Source: Streptomyces sp. NBC_01317
GTDB lineage: Bacteria; Actinomycetota; Actinomycetes; Streptomycetales; Streptomycetaceae
Reading direction: 5' to 3'
Length of the DNA: 64,000 bases
NCBI RefSeq assembly: GCF_035961655.1
Contig: NZ_CP108393.1
Location: 8,002,948 to 8,066,947 of the forward strand
Below the pieces are notes generated by a model. That model was not told the origin of the DNA and did not search any database. It saw only the letters and a program-made list of their open reading frames with translations. Below, one piece after another: positions 52,342-60,660 of this stretch. Every line of letters begins with the position of its first letter. Position 1 is the first letter of the stretch. The position numbers were made by a program, and so were the translations under genes.

Positions 52342-53787
52342 GTGTCCACAGTGCAAAACCCGTCGGGCAGCGGCACCGACCGCATGAGCGGGCGCGCCTG
52401 GGGCGTGCTGTTCGTGCTGTGCGGCGCGATCTTCCTGGAGGGCATCGACGTAGCGATGCTCAATGTGGCGCTTCCCTCGATCCGTGAGGACCTGGGCCTG
52501 TCCACCGGCACGCTCCAGTGGGTCATGAGTGCCTACGTGCTCGGCTACGGCGGCTTCATGCTGCTCGGCGGCCGGGCCGCCGACCTGTTCGGGCGCCGCC
52601 AGATGTTCATCTTCTGGCTGGTGCTGTTCCTGCTCTTCTCCGGCCTCGGCGGCCTGGCCACCGAGGGCTGGATGCTGATCACCGCCCGGTTCGTCACCGG
52701 TGTCGCGGCGGCCTTCATGACCCCGGCCGGCCTGTCGATCATCACCACCAGCTTCGAGGAGGGCCCCAAGCGCAACAAGGCGCTGCTCGTCTACTCGGGC
52801 ACCGCCGCCGGCGGTTTCTCCATCGGCCTGGTCGTCGGCGGCCTCCTCGCCGCGGTCAACTGGCGGTGGGTGTTCTTCGCCCCGGTGATCCTCTCCTTCC
52901 TGATCCTGGTCACCGCCATCGCCCTCATCCCCAAGTCGGCCCGCCCCCGGCGCGACGGCCAGCCCGTCGACCTGGCCGGCGCCATCACCGTCACCGGCGC
53001 GATCCTGCTGCTCGTGTACTCCGTCGAGCGCGCCACCCACGTGGCGGCCCCCTGGACCGTGGGCACGGTCGCCGCCAGCCTGGCGCTGTTCCTCGCCTTC
53101 ACCGCCATCGAGCGCAAGTCGGCCTCACCGCTGGTGCGGCTCGGGATCTTCCGCAACTCCGCGCTCGTACGCTCCAACATCGCCGGACTCCTCTTCGCGG
53201 CCGGGTTCTTCGGCTTCCAGTTCATCGTCGTCCTCTACCTCCAGGAACTGCGCGACTGGTCGACCCTCCAGACCAGCTTCGCGATGATCGTGATCGGGAT
53301 CGACGCGGTCCTCTCGCCGACACTGACGCCCAAGCTGGTCGAGAAGTTCGGCAACGCCCGGGTGATCTTCGGCGGCCTGGTCCTGGCCTCGCTGTCGTAC
53401 GCCCTGTTCCTGCCGGTCCAGGCGGACTGGACGTACGCGATGATGTTCCCGAGCCTGATTATCCTCGGTCTCGCCTTCTCCCTGGCGTACGGCCCGCTCA
53501 CCATCGTCGCCACCGAGGGCATCGAGGAGGAGGAACAGGGCGTCGCCGGCGGCCTGCTCTACACCTCCTTCCAGTTCGGAGCGGCCCTGGGGCTCTCCTC
53601 GGTGGCCGCGGTCAACATCGCCGCCACCGACGGATCCTCGCCCGCCGCCCAGCTCGACGGTTACCAGGCCGCCCTGGTCGTCCCCCTGGTCGCGGCCCTG
53701 CTGGCCACGGTGCTCAGCGCCTTCGGCCTGCGCAAGCGCTCCGGCGCCGCCGACGAGCCCCTCCCGCAGGCCGCCTCCGTCTCGTAA
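52342..53787 (+). CDS. MFS exporter (DHA2-type, 14 TMS)
   Basis: 481 residues. GTG 52342 chosen because AAGGAGA lies 6 bases upstream. First helix LFVLCGAIFLEGIDVAMLNV with the family Asp, motif A-like GGRAADLFGRRQMF, motif C-like GVAAAFMTPAGLSIITTSF. About 14 hydrophobic segments, and a late loop with an acidic EGIEEEEQG. It likely exports the cluster product or gives self-resistance. Divergent from and probably repressed by the HxlR protein. A strong terminator follows. Confidence 0.92.
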   Translation: MSTVQNPSGSGTDRMSGRAWGVLFVLCGAIFLEGIDVAMLNVALPSIREDLGLSTGTLQWVMSAYVLGYGGFMLLGGRAADLFGRRQMFIFWLVLFLLFSGLGGLATEGWMLITARFVTGVAAAFMTPAGLSIITTSFEEGPKRNKALLVYSGTAAGGFSIGLVVGGLLAAVNWRWVFFAPVILSFLILVTAIALIPKSARPRRDGQPVDLAGAITVTGAILLLVYSVERATHVAAPWTVGTVAASLALFLAFTAIERKSASPLVRLGIFRNSALVRSNIAGLLFAAGFFGFQFIVVLYLQELRDWSTLQTSFAMIVIGIDAVLSPTLTPKLVEKFGNARVIFGGLVLASLSYALFLPVQADWTYAMMFPSLIILGLAFSLAYGPLTIVATEGIEEEEQGVAGGLLYTSFQFGAALGLSSVAAVNIAATDGSSPAAQLDGYQAALVVPLVAALLATVLSAFGLRKRSGAADEPLPQAASVS

Positions 53788-53841
53788 CACCGCCCCCACC
53801 CCCCGGACGGGCCGCCCCCAAACGGCCCCCCCCAGCGCGAC

Positions 53842-53884
53842 GCCCTGGCCGCGATTCCCCCGCCGGCCAGGGCGCCGCCTTTTC
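53842..53884 (+). terminator. Intrinsic terminator after the MFS gene
   Basis: Stem GCCCTGGCC (53842-53850) with GGCCAGGGC (53865-53873), 14-nt loop, followed after 6 bases by TTTT (53880-53883). It has the canonical hairpin plus T-run, rare in this genome. Confidence 0.8.
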
Positions 53885-53925
53885 TCATGCCCGGCCCCGC
53901 CGCGAAGCCCGCCGGGGCCCGCTCC

Positions 53926-53979
53926 CATTGACGCTTGAGGTGAGACGCATTGGGCGGGGATTGGCGAATGACTTACTGA
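53926..53979 (+). promoter_or_regulatory. Possible SARP-type operator for flavoenzyme 2
   Basis: CATTGAC, GAGGTGA, CATTGGG and GATTGGC start at 53926, 53937, 53948 and 53959, all in 11-bp phase; three of four share ATTG. Eight bases later TACTGA (53974) could be a -10, matching SARP promoter geometry. The second heptamer is poor, so confidence is moderate. Confidence 0.42.
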
Positions 53980-54098
53980 TTACCGGTACGAGACCGCCCT
54001 TCCGGGAGAATGCTCGGTGCGTGCCGCAATCGAGGTCGATTGCTCTCGGTTGCTTTTGCCCAAGTTGCGTTGCGGTCCGAACCGCGCGGCGCGTATTG

Positions 54099-54118
54099 AC
54101 CCGTTCGCATAAACGGGT
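54099..54118. promoter_or_regulatory. Inverted repeat upstream of flavoenzyme 2
   Basis: ACCCGTT and AACGGGT separated by 6 bases, 83 bp before the ATG. Size and symmetry suit a dimeric repressor operator or a small hairpin in the leader. No cognate regulator can be named. Confidence 0.4.
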
Positions 54119-54200
54119 CCGGTGACCCGCCGCCCGGCGGCGGCCCCCGGACCCGGCCTCCCACCTCCCCCGGGTGGGACGAGACTGCTCAGGAGGCAGA

Positions 54201-55379
54201 ATGACTACGACGGACAGCGCCGTCGCCGCGGTTCTCGACGAGGTCACCGGTCTGGCCGCGACGCTTCGGGAGAGCGGTCCCGAAGCCGAGGAACGCCGTT
54301 GGATCCCGGAAGCCAACATCGAACTGCTCGACAAGGCCGGCGTGTTCCGCCTGTCGGTGCCCCGCCGCTTCGGCGGACTCGAGGCACCGCTCGCCGACCA
54401 GGTCAGGATCCTCACCGAGATATCCCGCGCCGACACGGCCACCGGCTGGGTGGCGATGATCTGGGTGTCCAGCTCATGGGTTCCCAGCCAGTTCTCCGAC
54501 CAGGCGCAGGAGGAGGTCTACGCGAGCGGCTCCGCCCGCGTCTCCACCGGCTTCGCCCCCTCGGGCACCCTCACCCCCGCCGAGGGCGGCTACACCCTCA
54601 GCGGATCCTGGAAATGGATCTCCGGCTCCCGCGGCGCCAACTGGGCGCTCCTGTCGGCCCTGCTCACCGGACCGGACGGGACCCCCGCCCCCTACGCGGC
54701 CCTCGTGCCGTTCTCCGAACTGAGCATCGCCGACGACTGGCACGCCTCCTCCGCGGCCGGCACCGGCAGCTCCACCGTCACCGCCGACAACGTGACCGTG
54801 CCCGCCCACCGGGTGGCCTTCCTGATCGACGTGCTCTCGGGCGCCACGGGCGACCGCTCCAACACCGGTGCCACCGGCCGCAATTACCCGTTCATTCCCT
54901 TCTTCATGGCCCAGGGCGCCTCGGCGTACATCGGGATCGCCAAGGGCGCCTACGACCTGTTCCTGGACCGGCTGCCGGGCCGCGGCATCACGTACACCTC
55001 GTGGACCGACCAGAGCCAGTCACCGGTGACGCAGATCCAGGTCGCCACGGCCGCCAACAAGCTCGCGGCCGCCGAGGGCCTCCAGGAGGGCTGGCTGAGC
55101 CTGATCCAGAAGCACGCCGACGCCGGCACCCAGCCCTCCGTCGAGGAACGGGCCGCGGTACGCGGCAGGGCGGCGTACGCGATCCAGCTCGCCAAGGAGG
55201 CCGTGGACGAGCTCTTCGAGGCCAGCGGCGCCTCGGTCATCATGCGCGACGTGCCCTTCCAGCGCTTCCACCGCGACATCCGGGGGCTCGCGCTGCACGC
55301 GCTGTTCGCGTTCAACACCAACCAGGAAGTACACGGGCGCTCGATCCTCGGCCTCGCCCCCGACACCCCCTTCCTGTGA
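54201..55379 (+). CDS. Acyl-CoA-dehydrogenase-fold flavoenzyme 2 (HsaA/HpaB-like)
   Basis: 392 residues, ATG 54201 with AGGAGG 4 bases upstream. Paralogue of the protein at 36474: RWIPEANIELLDKAGVFRLS, GGYTLSGSWKWISGSRGANW, ADDWHASSAAGTGSSTVTAD, GRGITYTSWTDQSQSPVTQ, RAAYAIQLAKEAVDELFEAS. Shared segments such as NTGATGRNY and LPGRGITYT show recent common ancestry within the cluster. It probably acts as monooxygenase or desaturase on the alkaloid, with reduced flavin from the shared reductase. Single-gene unit with its own upstream elements and a very strong terminator. Confidence 0.85.
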   Translation: MTTTDSAVAAVLDEVTGLAATLRESGPEAEERRWIPEANIELLDKAGVFRLSVPRRFGGLEAPLADQVRILTEISRADTATGWVAMIWVSSSWVPSQFSDQAQEEVYASGSARVSTGFAPSGTLTPAEGGYTLSGSWKWISGSRGANWALLSALLTGPDGTPAPYAALVPFSELSIADDWHASSAAGTGSSTVTADNVTVPAHRVAFLIDVLSGATGDRSNTGATGRNYPFIPFFMAQGASAYIGIAKGAYDLFLDRLPGRGITYTSWTDQSQSPVTQIQVATAANKLAAAEGLQEGWLSLIQKHADAGTQPSVEERAAVRGRAAYAIQLAKEAVDELFEASGASVIMRDVPFQRFHRDIRGLALHALFAFNTNQEVHGRSILGLAPDTPFL

Positions 55380-55421
55380 GCCGCTGAGCCGCGCCCCGGG
55401 GGGCCGGCTCAGGCCGGACAC

Positions 55422-55464
55422 GCCGTCCGGGCCGCCCGCCGCACCGGCGGGCGGCCCGGACGGC
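55422..55464 (+). terminator. Strong hairpin after flavoenzyme 2
   Basis: A 20-bp perfect stem (55422-55441 with 55445-55464) closed by a 3-nt CAC loop. Left arm begins GCCGTCCGGGCC. No T-run. It clearly separates flavoenzyme 2 from the NmrA-like gene. Confidence 0.8.
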
Positions 55465-55558
55465 CACCCTGTCATGCCCACGCCACACCGATCGATCCCC
55501 GTGCCCTTGCGCGCCGGCGACCCCTCGCGCATCCACGGTGGGGAAGGACTCCGCTGCT

Positions 55559-56401
55559 ATGACCGACAAGACCGTTCTCGTCCTGGGAGGGACCGGCAAG
55601 ACCGGCCGCCGCCTGGTGAGCCGGCTCACCCAGCGCGGCGCGCGCGTCCGCGCCGCGAGCAGATCCGGCGACGTGCGTTTCGACTGGGACGACCGCAACA
55701 CCTGGGAACCCGCCCTCCAGGGCGCCGACGCCGCCTACATCGTCGACATGCAGGACAAGCCCGGCACCTGGGACGCGGAGACCCACATCCGTGAACTCGC
55801 CGAACTCGCCGTGGAGTCCAAGGTCCGCCGCCTGGTGCTGCTCCAGGCGCGCGTGACCGACCCGGTGGGCGGCAAGTCCCTGATCGCCGGCGAAAAGGCG
55901 GTCAAGGAGTCCGGCGCGGAGTGGACCGTACTGCGCCCCAACTGGTTCCACCAGAACTTCGACGAGGGTGTCCTGCTGGACGGCGTCAAGGACGGCGAAC
56001 TGCGGCTTCCCGCAGGCGACGGCCTGGAACCCTTCGTGGACGCCGACGACGTGGCCGCGGTCGCCGCCGCCGCGCTCCTGGACGACGGGCACACCGGCCA
56101 CACCTACGAACTGAGCGGTCCGCGCGCGATCAGCCTCGGCGAGGCGACCGACACGATCAGCGCCGCCGTCGGCCGCACCGTCCGCTACGTCCACGTCGAC
56201 CACCAGGACTACGTCGACGAACTCGTCCAGTACGAGGTCCCCGCCGACTACGCCCTCTTCGTCGCCGACCTCGTCGCGCAGATCCGCGACAACAAGAACT
56301 CCGTCCCCACCGACACCGTGCGCCGCGTCCTTGGCCGCGAACCGCGCGACTTCACCGACTTCGTGGCGGACGCGGCGGCCCGCGGGGCATGGAACCTCTG
56401 A
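55559..56401 (+). CDS. NmrA-like NAD(P)-binding reductase (atypical SDR)
   Basis: 280 residues, ATG 55559 with GGGGAAGGA upstream. Rossmann N-terminus KTVLVLGGTGKTGRRLV, the GxxGxxG nucleotide site, VRAASRSGDVRFDWDDRNTW, RRLVLLQA, WTVLRPNWFHQNFDEG and a substrate-cap C-terminus. No classical YxxxK is evident, as in NmrA/HSCARG and quinone-reductase relatives. In the cluster it may reduce an imine or enone, or oxidise the C5 alcohol before ring closure. Neighbours HxlR and PPOX suggest redox tailoring. Confidence 0.85.
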   Translation: MTDKTVLVLGGTGKTGRRLVSRLTQRGARVRAASRSGDVRFDWDDRNTWEPALQGADAAYIVDMQDKPGTWDAETHIRELAELAVESKVRRLVLLQARVTDPVGGKSLIAGEKAVKESGAEWTVLRPNWFHQNFDEGVLLDGVKDGELRLPAGDGLEPFVDADDVAAVAAAALLDDGHTGHTYELSGPRAISLGEATDTISAAVGRTVRYVHVDHQDYVDELVQYEVPADYALFVADLVAQIRDNKNSVPTDTVRRVLGREPRDFTDFVADAAARGAWNL

Positions 56402-56427
56402 GCCCGTCCCGCACACGAAACGCGAAC

Positions 56428-56465
56428 GAGAGATGCCTTGCGACAGGTACGGCAAGGCATCTCTC
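56428..56465 (+). terminator. Hairpin after the NmrA-like gene
   Basis: Perfect 13-bp stem GAGAGATGCCTTG (56428-56440) with CAAGGCATCTCTC (56453-56465), 12-nt loop, 27 bp after the stop. Confidence 0.8.
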
Positions 56466-56534
56466 ACCCCTGACGTATCCCCGGCGGTCCCGCACTCCCG
56501 CACAGTTCCGCACGGTATCGCGTAAGTGAGTGGG

Positions 56535-56557
56535 TGACTTTGAAGTGCCCTCTTCCA
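56535..56557 (+). promoter_or_regulatory. Putative HxlR operator, copy 2
   Basis: TGACTTTGAAGTGCC followed by CTCTTCCA, the same as copy 1 apart from two bases, containing ACTTTGAAGT (56537-56546). It lies about 90 bp before the PPOX start codon and just after the NmrA terminator, so it marks the promoter of a separate transcript. Confidence 0.6.
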
Positions 56558-56646
56558 GGGGCCTTGTGGCCGATGCATGCTGGTTTCGTGTGACCTTCCA
56601 CGGACCACCTTTCAGATCAGGTTAATTGCCAGGGACAGGAGCCCGC

Positions 56647-57141
56647 ATGGCCGACAAGGTCGACTCGTTTTCCGAGCTCGCGGACAAATTCTTCGAATAC
56701 ATCCAAGACATTCGCTACTGCACGATGATTACGGTGGACAAGAAGTCCCGCCCGCGCGCCCGGGTACTCCTGCCGATCTGGGAGACCGTGGACGGCAGAC
56801 CGGTCGGCTGGCTCGCCGCGTACAAGACCCCGGTGAAGGTCGCCCACCTCGCCAACAACCCCCACACCACCTACGCGTACTGGAGCCCGCGCCAGAACGC
56901 CGTCTACGTCGACAGCGTCTCCACCTGGGCCGAGGACATGGAGACCAAGACCTACGCCTGGGAGCTGTACCAGAAGGGCAGCCCGCCCGGAGTGGGCTAC
57001 GACCCCTACAACTTCTGGCGCGGCGGTCCCGCCGACCCGAAGTACCACGTCCTGCGCATCGACCCCTGGCGCGTACAGGTACTACGGGGCACCGACCTGA
57101 GCAGCCGCATCTGGACAAAACCCGAGGACGACAAGAACTGA
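56647..57141 (+). CDS. Pyridoxamine 5'-phosphate oxidase-fold (PPOX) flavin/F420-binding protein
   Basis: 164 residues, ATG 56647 with AGGAG 6 bases upstream. Split-barrel features: FFEYIQDIRYCTMITVDKKS, RPRARVLLPIWE, VGWLAAYKTPVKVAHLANNP, then YHVLRIDPWRVQVLRGTDL. Such proteins bind FMN or F420 and perform small redox steps. It shares an operator-like sequence with the HxlR/MFS region, so it probably belongs to the cluster as its last gene. The substrate is unknown. Confidence 0.82.
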   Translation: MADKVDSFSELADKFFEYIQDIRYCTMITVDKKSRPRARVLLPIWETVDGRPVGWLAAYKTPVKVAHLANNPHTTYAYWSPRQNAVYVDSVSTWAEDMETKTYAWELYQKGSPPGVGYDPYNFWRGGPADPKYHVLRIDPWRVQVLRGTDLSSRIWTKPEDDKN

Positions 57142-57149
57142 CCACCCGC

Positions 57150-57180
57150 CCACCCGCGACTTCCGCGTTCCGGCGGGTGG
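57150..57180 (+). terminator. Hairpin after the PPOX gene
   Basis: CCACCCGC (57150-57157) pairs with GCGGGTGG (57173-57180), loop of 15 nt, 8 bp after the stop codon. No T-run. Confidence 0.6.
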
Positions 57181-57181
57181 C

Positions 57182-57590
57182 GACGAGGCCTCTGATCCGC
57201 GGTCGCCGGGAGCCCCGCTGATAAAGGTGGAGCACCTCACGCACCGGTGCGTGTCCGTGCTGCTCAGGGGCTTGCTGCCTGGCCCGGACCGGCGGTCGCC
57301 CGCGGGCGGGGCCCTGAAGGAGGCCGTCCGCCGGCCGCCGAGGCCGCGAGGACGGAACGGGAACGTCGCGCACGAAGCGGAACGGCCCATAGCCCCTGGC
57401 AGCCGCGCGCAGGATACGGATCCGGTTCTCGACGCCGGTGGGGCCGATGCCGTCCAGCCGGAACCGGACAGGGGACCTCGCAGATCCAGGCCGGCGGCCG
57501 GCAGGACCACCGTGACGCCGGGCACCGGTGAGAAAGTGAGCACGGCCTCGGTCACGGCCGGCGCGTGAGCGGCCCGCCCGCGCACGGCAG
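57182..57590. other. Gene-poor stretch with possible minus-strand relic
   Basis: No intact gene. Minus-strand pieces FSPVPGVTVVLPAAGLDLRG and RFRLDGIGPTGVENRIRILR lie in different frames and look like remains of one coding region. The family is not recognised. Confidence 0.35.
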
Positions 57591-57599
57591 CCGGATCGG

Positions 57600-58006
57600 C
57601 CACACATCTCGGGCCACCCGGCAACGAGTCGCACATCTTCCCCAACCGCTCGCCGTACGGCCGCGCTGGTCCTCGCCGCCGGCGCCATGGTCGGGGTCGC
57701 GGCCCTGCCGGCGCTCCCTGAGCGCAGAGTGGGTCGAGGTCACCAACACCACCCGCCGTACGGTCAACCTGGACGGCTGGACCCTGTCCCACAGCGACGG
57801 CAACAGCTACCGCTTCGACGACCTGCGCCTGGCCGGAACGCTCCAGCGTCCGCGTCCACACCGGCGTCGGCAACGACACCCGCACCGACGTCTACCAGGG
57901 CGGCCGCTCCTGCATCTGGTCCAACCCCGCCGACACCGCGACTTTGCGCAACGACCGCGGCCGCACCGTCGACTCCGAGTCCTGGGGCCGCGGCAACCAC
58001 CGCTGA
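57600..58006 (+). pseudogene. Secreted lamin-tail-domain (LTD) protein relic
   Basis: A signal-peptide-like piece (TARRTAALVLAAGAMVGVAA) in one frame is followed by WVEVTNTTRRTVNLDGWTLS and DGNSYRFDDLRLAGT in a second. A further shift gives VRVHTGVGNDTRTDVYQGG and TLRNDRGRTVDSESWGRG before a stop at 58006. The order matches a secreted LTD protein. Missing sequence after the signal peptide and frameshifts make it non-functional. Confidence 0.6.
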
Positions 58007-58570
58007 CCCACAACCCGCAGCAGACCGACGTACCCCCGGCGTGGCCGCGCCGGGTGTACGCCCGCGTTCCCGGAAAAGAGCGTCTGACCGCAGCTCGCCG
58101 AGATGCGGGCGGACACGGACAAGGTGACGGGGCTGGGTGTACAACGCGGACCCTGACGACCCGGATCCGCGACCGCGGCAGGCACGCGTACCGGGAGCTG
58201 GCAGTCGTCGCGTTGAACCGGACGCCACCGGCGCGGCCCTGAGGCGCAGGGGGTTCTCCTGCGGCTTCAGTTGACGCGCCCGGAGATCATCATCGTCCGA
58301 GCCAACTCCGCCCTGGGCTTTGAGAGGGCTCCGGCTTCTGGCCGTCCTCTTCGGCGAGGCGTGCGCAGAGGCCACCGTCCGGCAGGCTGCCACCAGCCAT
58401 GCCACCGCAGGCACCGCAGGCACCCCGGGTACGGCGACGAGTCCGGGCGCTCGGTCAGGACTGAGCGGAGCCGCATTCCGTATGATGCTGGGTTTCTGGC
58501 GCAGGCGGGACTCATGGCCCGGGCCGGGCCTCCGGGCTCGGGCCGGCCCATGCATCGCGAGGAGAGAACA
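58007..58570. other. Stretch with only short coding relics
   Basis: Fragments such as MRADTDKVTGLGVYNADP need frame changes and have no recognisable family. No RNA gene or repeat is evident. GGAGAG at 58561 is the ribosome binding site of the next small gene. Confidence 0.4.
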
Positions 58571-58861
58571 ATGAACCGGATCAAACGGATATTCTTCGCA
58601 CTTGACCGACGCTTCGCCGGGCACCTGCCCCCGTCCGAAGGCCGCAAGCGCGCCGTTCGGCATCCGCTGCCCTTCGGTTTCGTCGGTGCCGTGTTCTTCG
58701 GCGGGCAGCCCACGTGGGTGATGGGGCGGATCGAGCTCTCGATCGTGCTGTACGCGCTGGTCATGGGCGTGCTCGTCAGCCTTGGCGTCATCCTTGAGCG
58801 CAAGCGGATGATCCACTACGGCTTTCTGCCCCGGCCGGACCGGCCCGCTACGCGCCGCTAG
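58571..58861 (+). CDS. Small membrane protein, hypothetical
   Basis: 96 residues, ATG 58571 after GGAGAGAACA. Basic N-terminus (MNRIKRIFFALDRRFAGHLP), then two hydrophobic segments: about 33-44 (PFGFVGAVFFGG) and about 53-72 (IELSIVLYALVMGVLVSLGV), then a basic tail. A good ribosome binding site and amphipathic layout support a real gene among relics. No known family. Confidence 0.55.
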   Translation: MNRIKRIFFALDRRFAGHLPPSEGRKRAVRHPLPFGFVGAVFFGGQPTWVMGRIELSIVLYALVMGVLVSLGVILERKRMIHYGFLPRPDRPATRR

Positions 58862-59494
58862 CATGCCGCGCCTCACGGCCCGCCCCATCGACACCTACGA
58901 GTTGACCCATCAGGGGAGCTGACCGGAAGCGCAGGACAAGATCCTCGGTCTGATGGACGAGCACCATCGTAGGAACGTAGGAACGCATTCCTGACGCTGA
59001 TCGCCAACGATGCGTGACCGGTGAGGGCAACACCTTTTCCCAGGTGTCGTGGTGCAGTGCGACGGCGGGAGGTGTTCCATCGGCAGCGGCAACACCTTCT
59101 GCCCCTCGACGCTGGTGATCGCCGCGAACGGCGGGCGGATCGACAGCGGGGACGAGTGTCCCCCGGCCCCGGCGGTGTCCAGATCAAGGCCAACCAGCCC
59201 GGCTCCGTACGGTCGGTCGGCAGCTGGCCGGAGGCGGCGACTTCACTGGCAGCGACCCCGACCACCGCGGCGCCGTACTCAAGGGCGCGGGCCTCGCGCG
59301 CGGGACCCGGCTCGAGGCCGACGACGTCGTGAACGGCCTCGGCGACTTTGCCGCGGCGACCGTCAAGCGCCAGCTCGCCCATCACCCGCGGAGCAAGTGA
59401 TGAGCCGGACGCCAACCCACCGGGTTCGCGGAGTCGGGCTCGGGATCGGACTGACCGGTATCGGTCGGTCGTGGCCCGGCCCGGAGGCCGCCGC
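58862..59494. pseudogene. Decayed stretch with an unidentified C-terminal fragment
   Basis: The clearest remnant is 59221-59400 (plus), reading QLAGGGDFTGSDPDHRGAVL and ADDVVNGLGDFAAATVKRQL with a TGA stop. It lacks any N-terminus or start signal. Other pieces upstream (around 59049-59160) have protein-like words but change frame. No family assigned. Confidence 0.35.
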
Positions 59495-59676
59495 ATGAAC
59501 ATCCGCTTTTTTGATACGGCCGCCGCCTACGGCAGGAGCGGGGGAGGTGCTCGGCGAGTAACCAGGGCAACCTGGCCACCGCCCGACGCGAGGAACTGGT
59601 GATCTCGACCGTCCACGACCTGCCCGAGGTGTCCGCGAAGAAGAAGACAACCAGGTCCCGCGGCAAGAGCGCCTGA
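59495..59676 (+). pseudogene. Aldo/keto reductase relic
   Basis: MNIRFFDTAAAYGR resembles the N-terminal catalytic-Tyr region of aldo/keto reductases (FFDTAxxYG). After a frameshift the text NLATARREELVISTVHDLPE follows, similar to the next conserved block, then a stop at 59676. Most of the barrel is missing. Confidence 0.4.
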
Positions 59677-59905
59677 GCGCCCGCGCGGGAATGCCGGCAG
59701 ACATTGATGAACAGACGGTGCGCCGGGCGTACGGCGCGGCCCTCGACGACCTAAGTCCGCGGTCGTACGGGCTCCGGGCCGAAAGGCACGACCCGCGACC
59801 GATGCGGCAAGTACGCCTCGTACCTACGCTGACCGAAACGGTCCGCCACGGAAATGCCGTGACCCTTGGCTCGCCACCAAACATGCCGTTTCGAAGGAGA
59901 AGCCC

Positions 59906-60316
59906 GTGCCCGCCGACGGTCAGAGCCACATCCGCGTCGCCCGTCCGTCGCGCAACCTCGTCGCGGCGGAGGAATTCTGGGTCCGGGGTCTGGGGCTGAG
60001 CGTGCTCTACCGGGCCGAGGGCGGCGACGCGCCCGGAGAGCACGACCTGCTGATGGTCGGCTGGCCCGACGCCTCCTGGCACCTCGAACTCGTCCACGAG
60101 ATGGCCGGGTTCGCCGAGCCGCAGCCCACTGTGGAAGACCTGCTCGTGATCTACCTCGACGAGCAGGTACCCGAAGAACTGGTAACCCGCCTCGGGACAC
60201 ACGGCGGCAGGTGTGTCCCGTCCCCCAATCCGTACTGGAACACGTGGGGCATCACCGTCGAGGACCCGGACGGATACCGCCTCGTGCTCTGCACACGCGC
60301 GTGGTCCAACGCCTGA
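59906..60316 (+). CDS. VOC-family (glyoxalase/bleomycin resistance) protein
   Basis: 136 residues, GTG 59906 with AAGGAGA 5 bases upstream. Two VOC halves: IRVARPSRNLVAAEEFWVRG and GITVEDPDGYRLVLCTRAW, with metal-ligand candidates in ASWHLELVHE and the late Glu/Asp region. VOC proteins act as lyases, dioxygenases or drug-binding proteins; substrate not predictable. An intact gene in an otherwise decayed stretch. Confidence 0.8.
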   Translation: MPADGQSHIRVARPSRNLVAAEEFWVRGLGLSVLYRAEGGDAPGEHDLLMVGWPDASWHLELVHEMAGFAEPQPTVEDLLVIYLDEQVPEELVTRLGTHGGRCVPSPNPYWNTWGITVEDPDGYRLVLCTRAWSNA

Positions 60317-60660
60317 GCCACACCCAGCTAGTCCGTCCCGCGCTCGCCGACCACGTGCGACCACCGAACCCCTTGGTACGCCGACGCGCAGAAAAAAAGA
60401 CCAGTACCAATGGTTCGAGACCGCCTTTACGGATACCCCGCTGCGCCCCACTGCGGGCACCATGGATCCCTTCGTCTCACGCACCCCAATAGCATGCCCG
60501 AGCGTGATCCAGAAGGCTCTTGGAGGCGATGACCACACAGTGTCCTCCCCGCGATCCGGTCCGAGCGCGGGGTGACGCGGACCCGTACGCCGCAGCTGGC
60601 CTTGATCCGCCTCAGGTGACCCTTGGGGCGTAAGCGGGTGGGGACACGACGAGGAGGCCC
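60317..60660. other. Gene-free stretch
   Basis: No supported gene on either strand and no clear hairpin. Only short ORFs without ribosome binding sites are present. Confidence 0.5.

Larger units (their letters stand above)
53788..54200. other. 413-bp intergenic region before flavoenzyme 2
   Basis: It holds the MFS terminator (53842-53884), 11-bp-phased ATTG repeats (53926-53965) and an inverted repeat ACCCGTT/AACGGGT (54099-54118). No coding sense is seen. It is more AT-rich than its surroundings around 53950-54115, as expected for a promoter region. Confidence 0.6.

Noticed and set aside
60317..60660. Small ORF downstream of the VOC gene
   Set aside because: Frame has no ribosome binding site and no family resemblance; it overlaps the VOC gene end.
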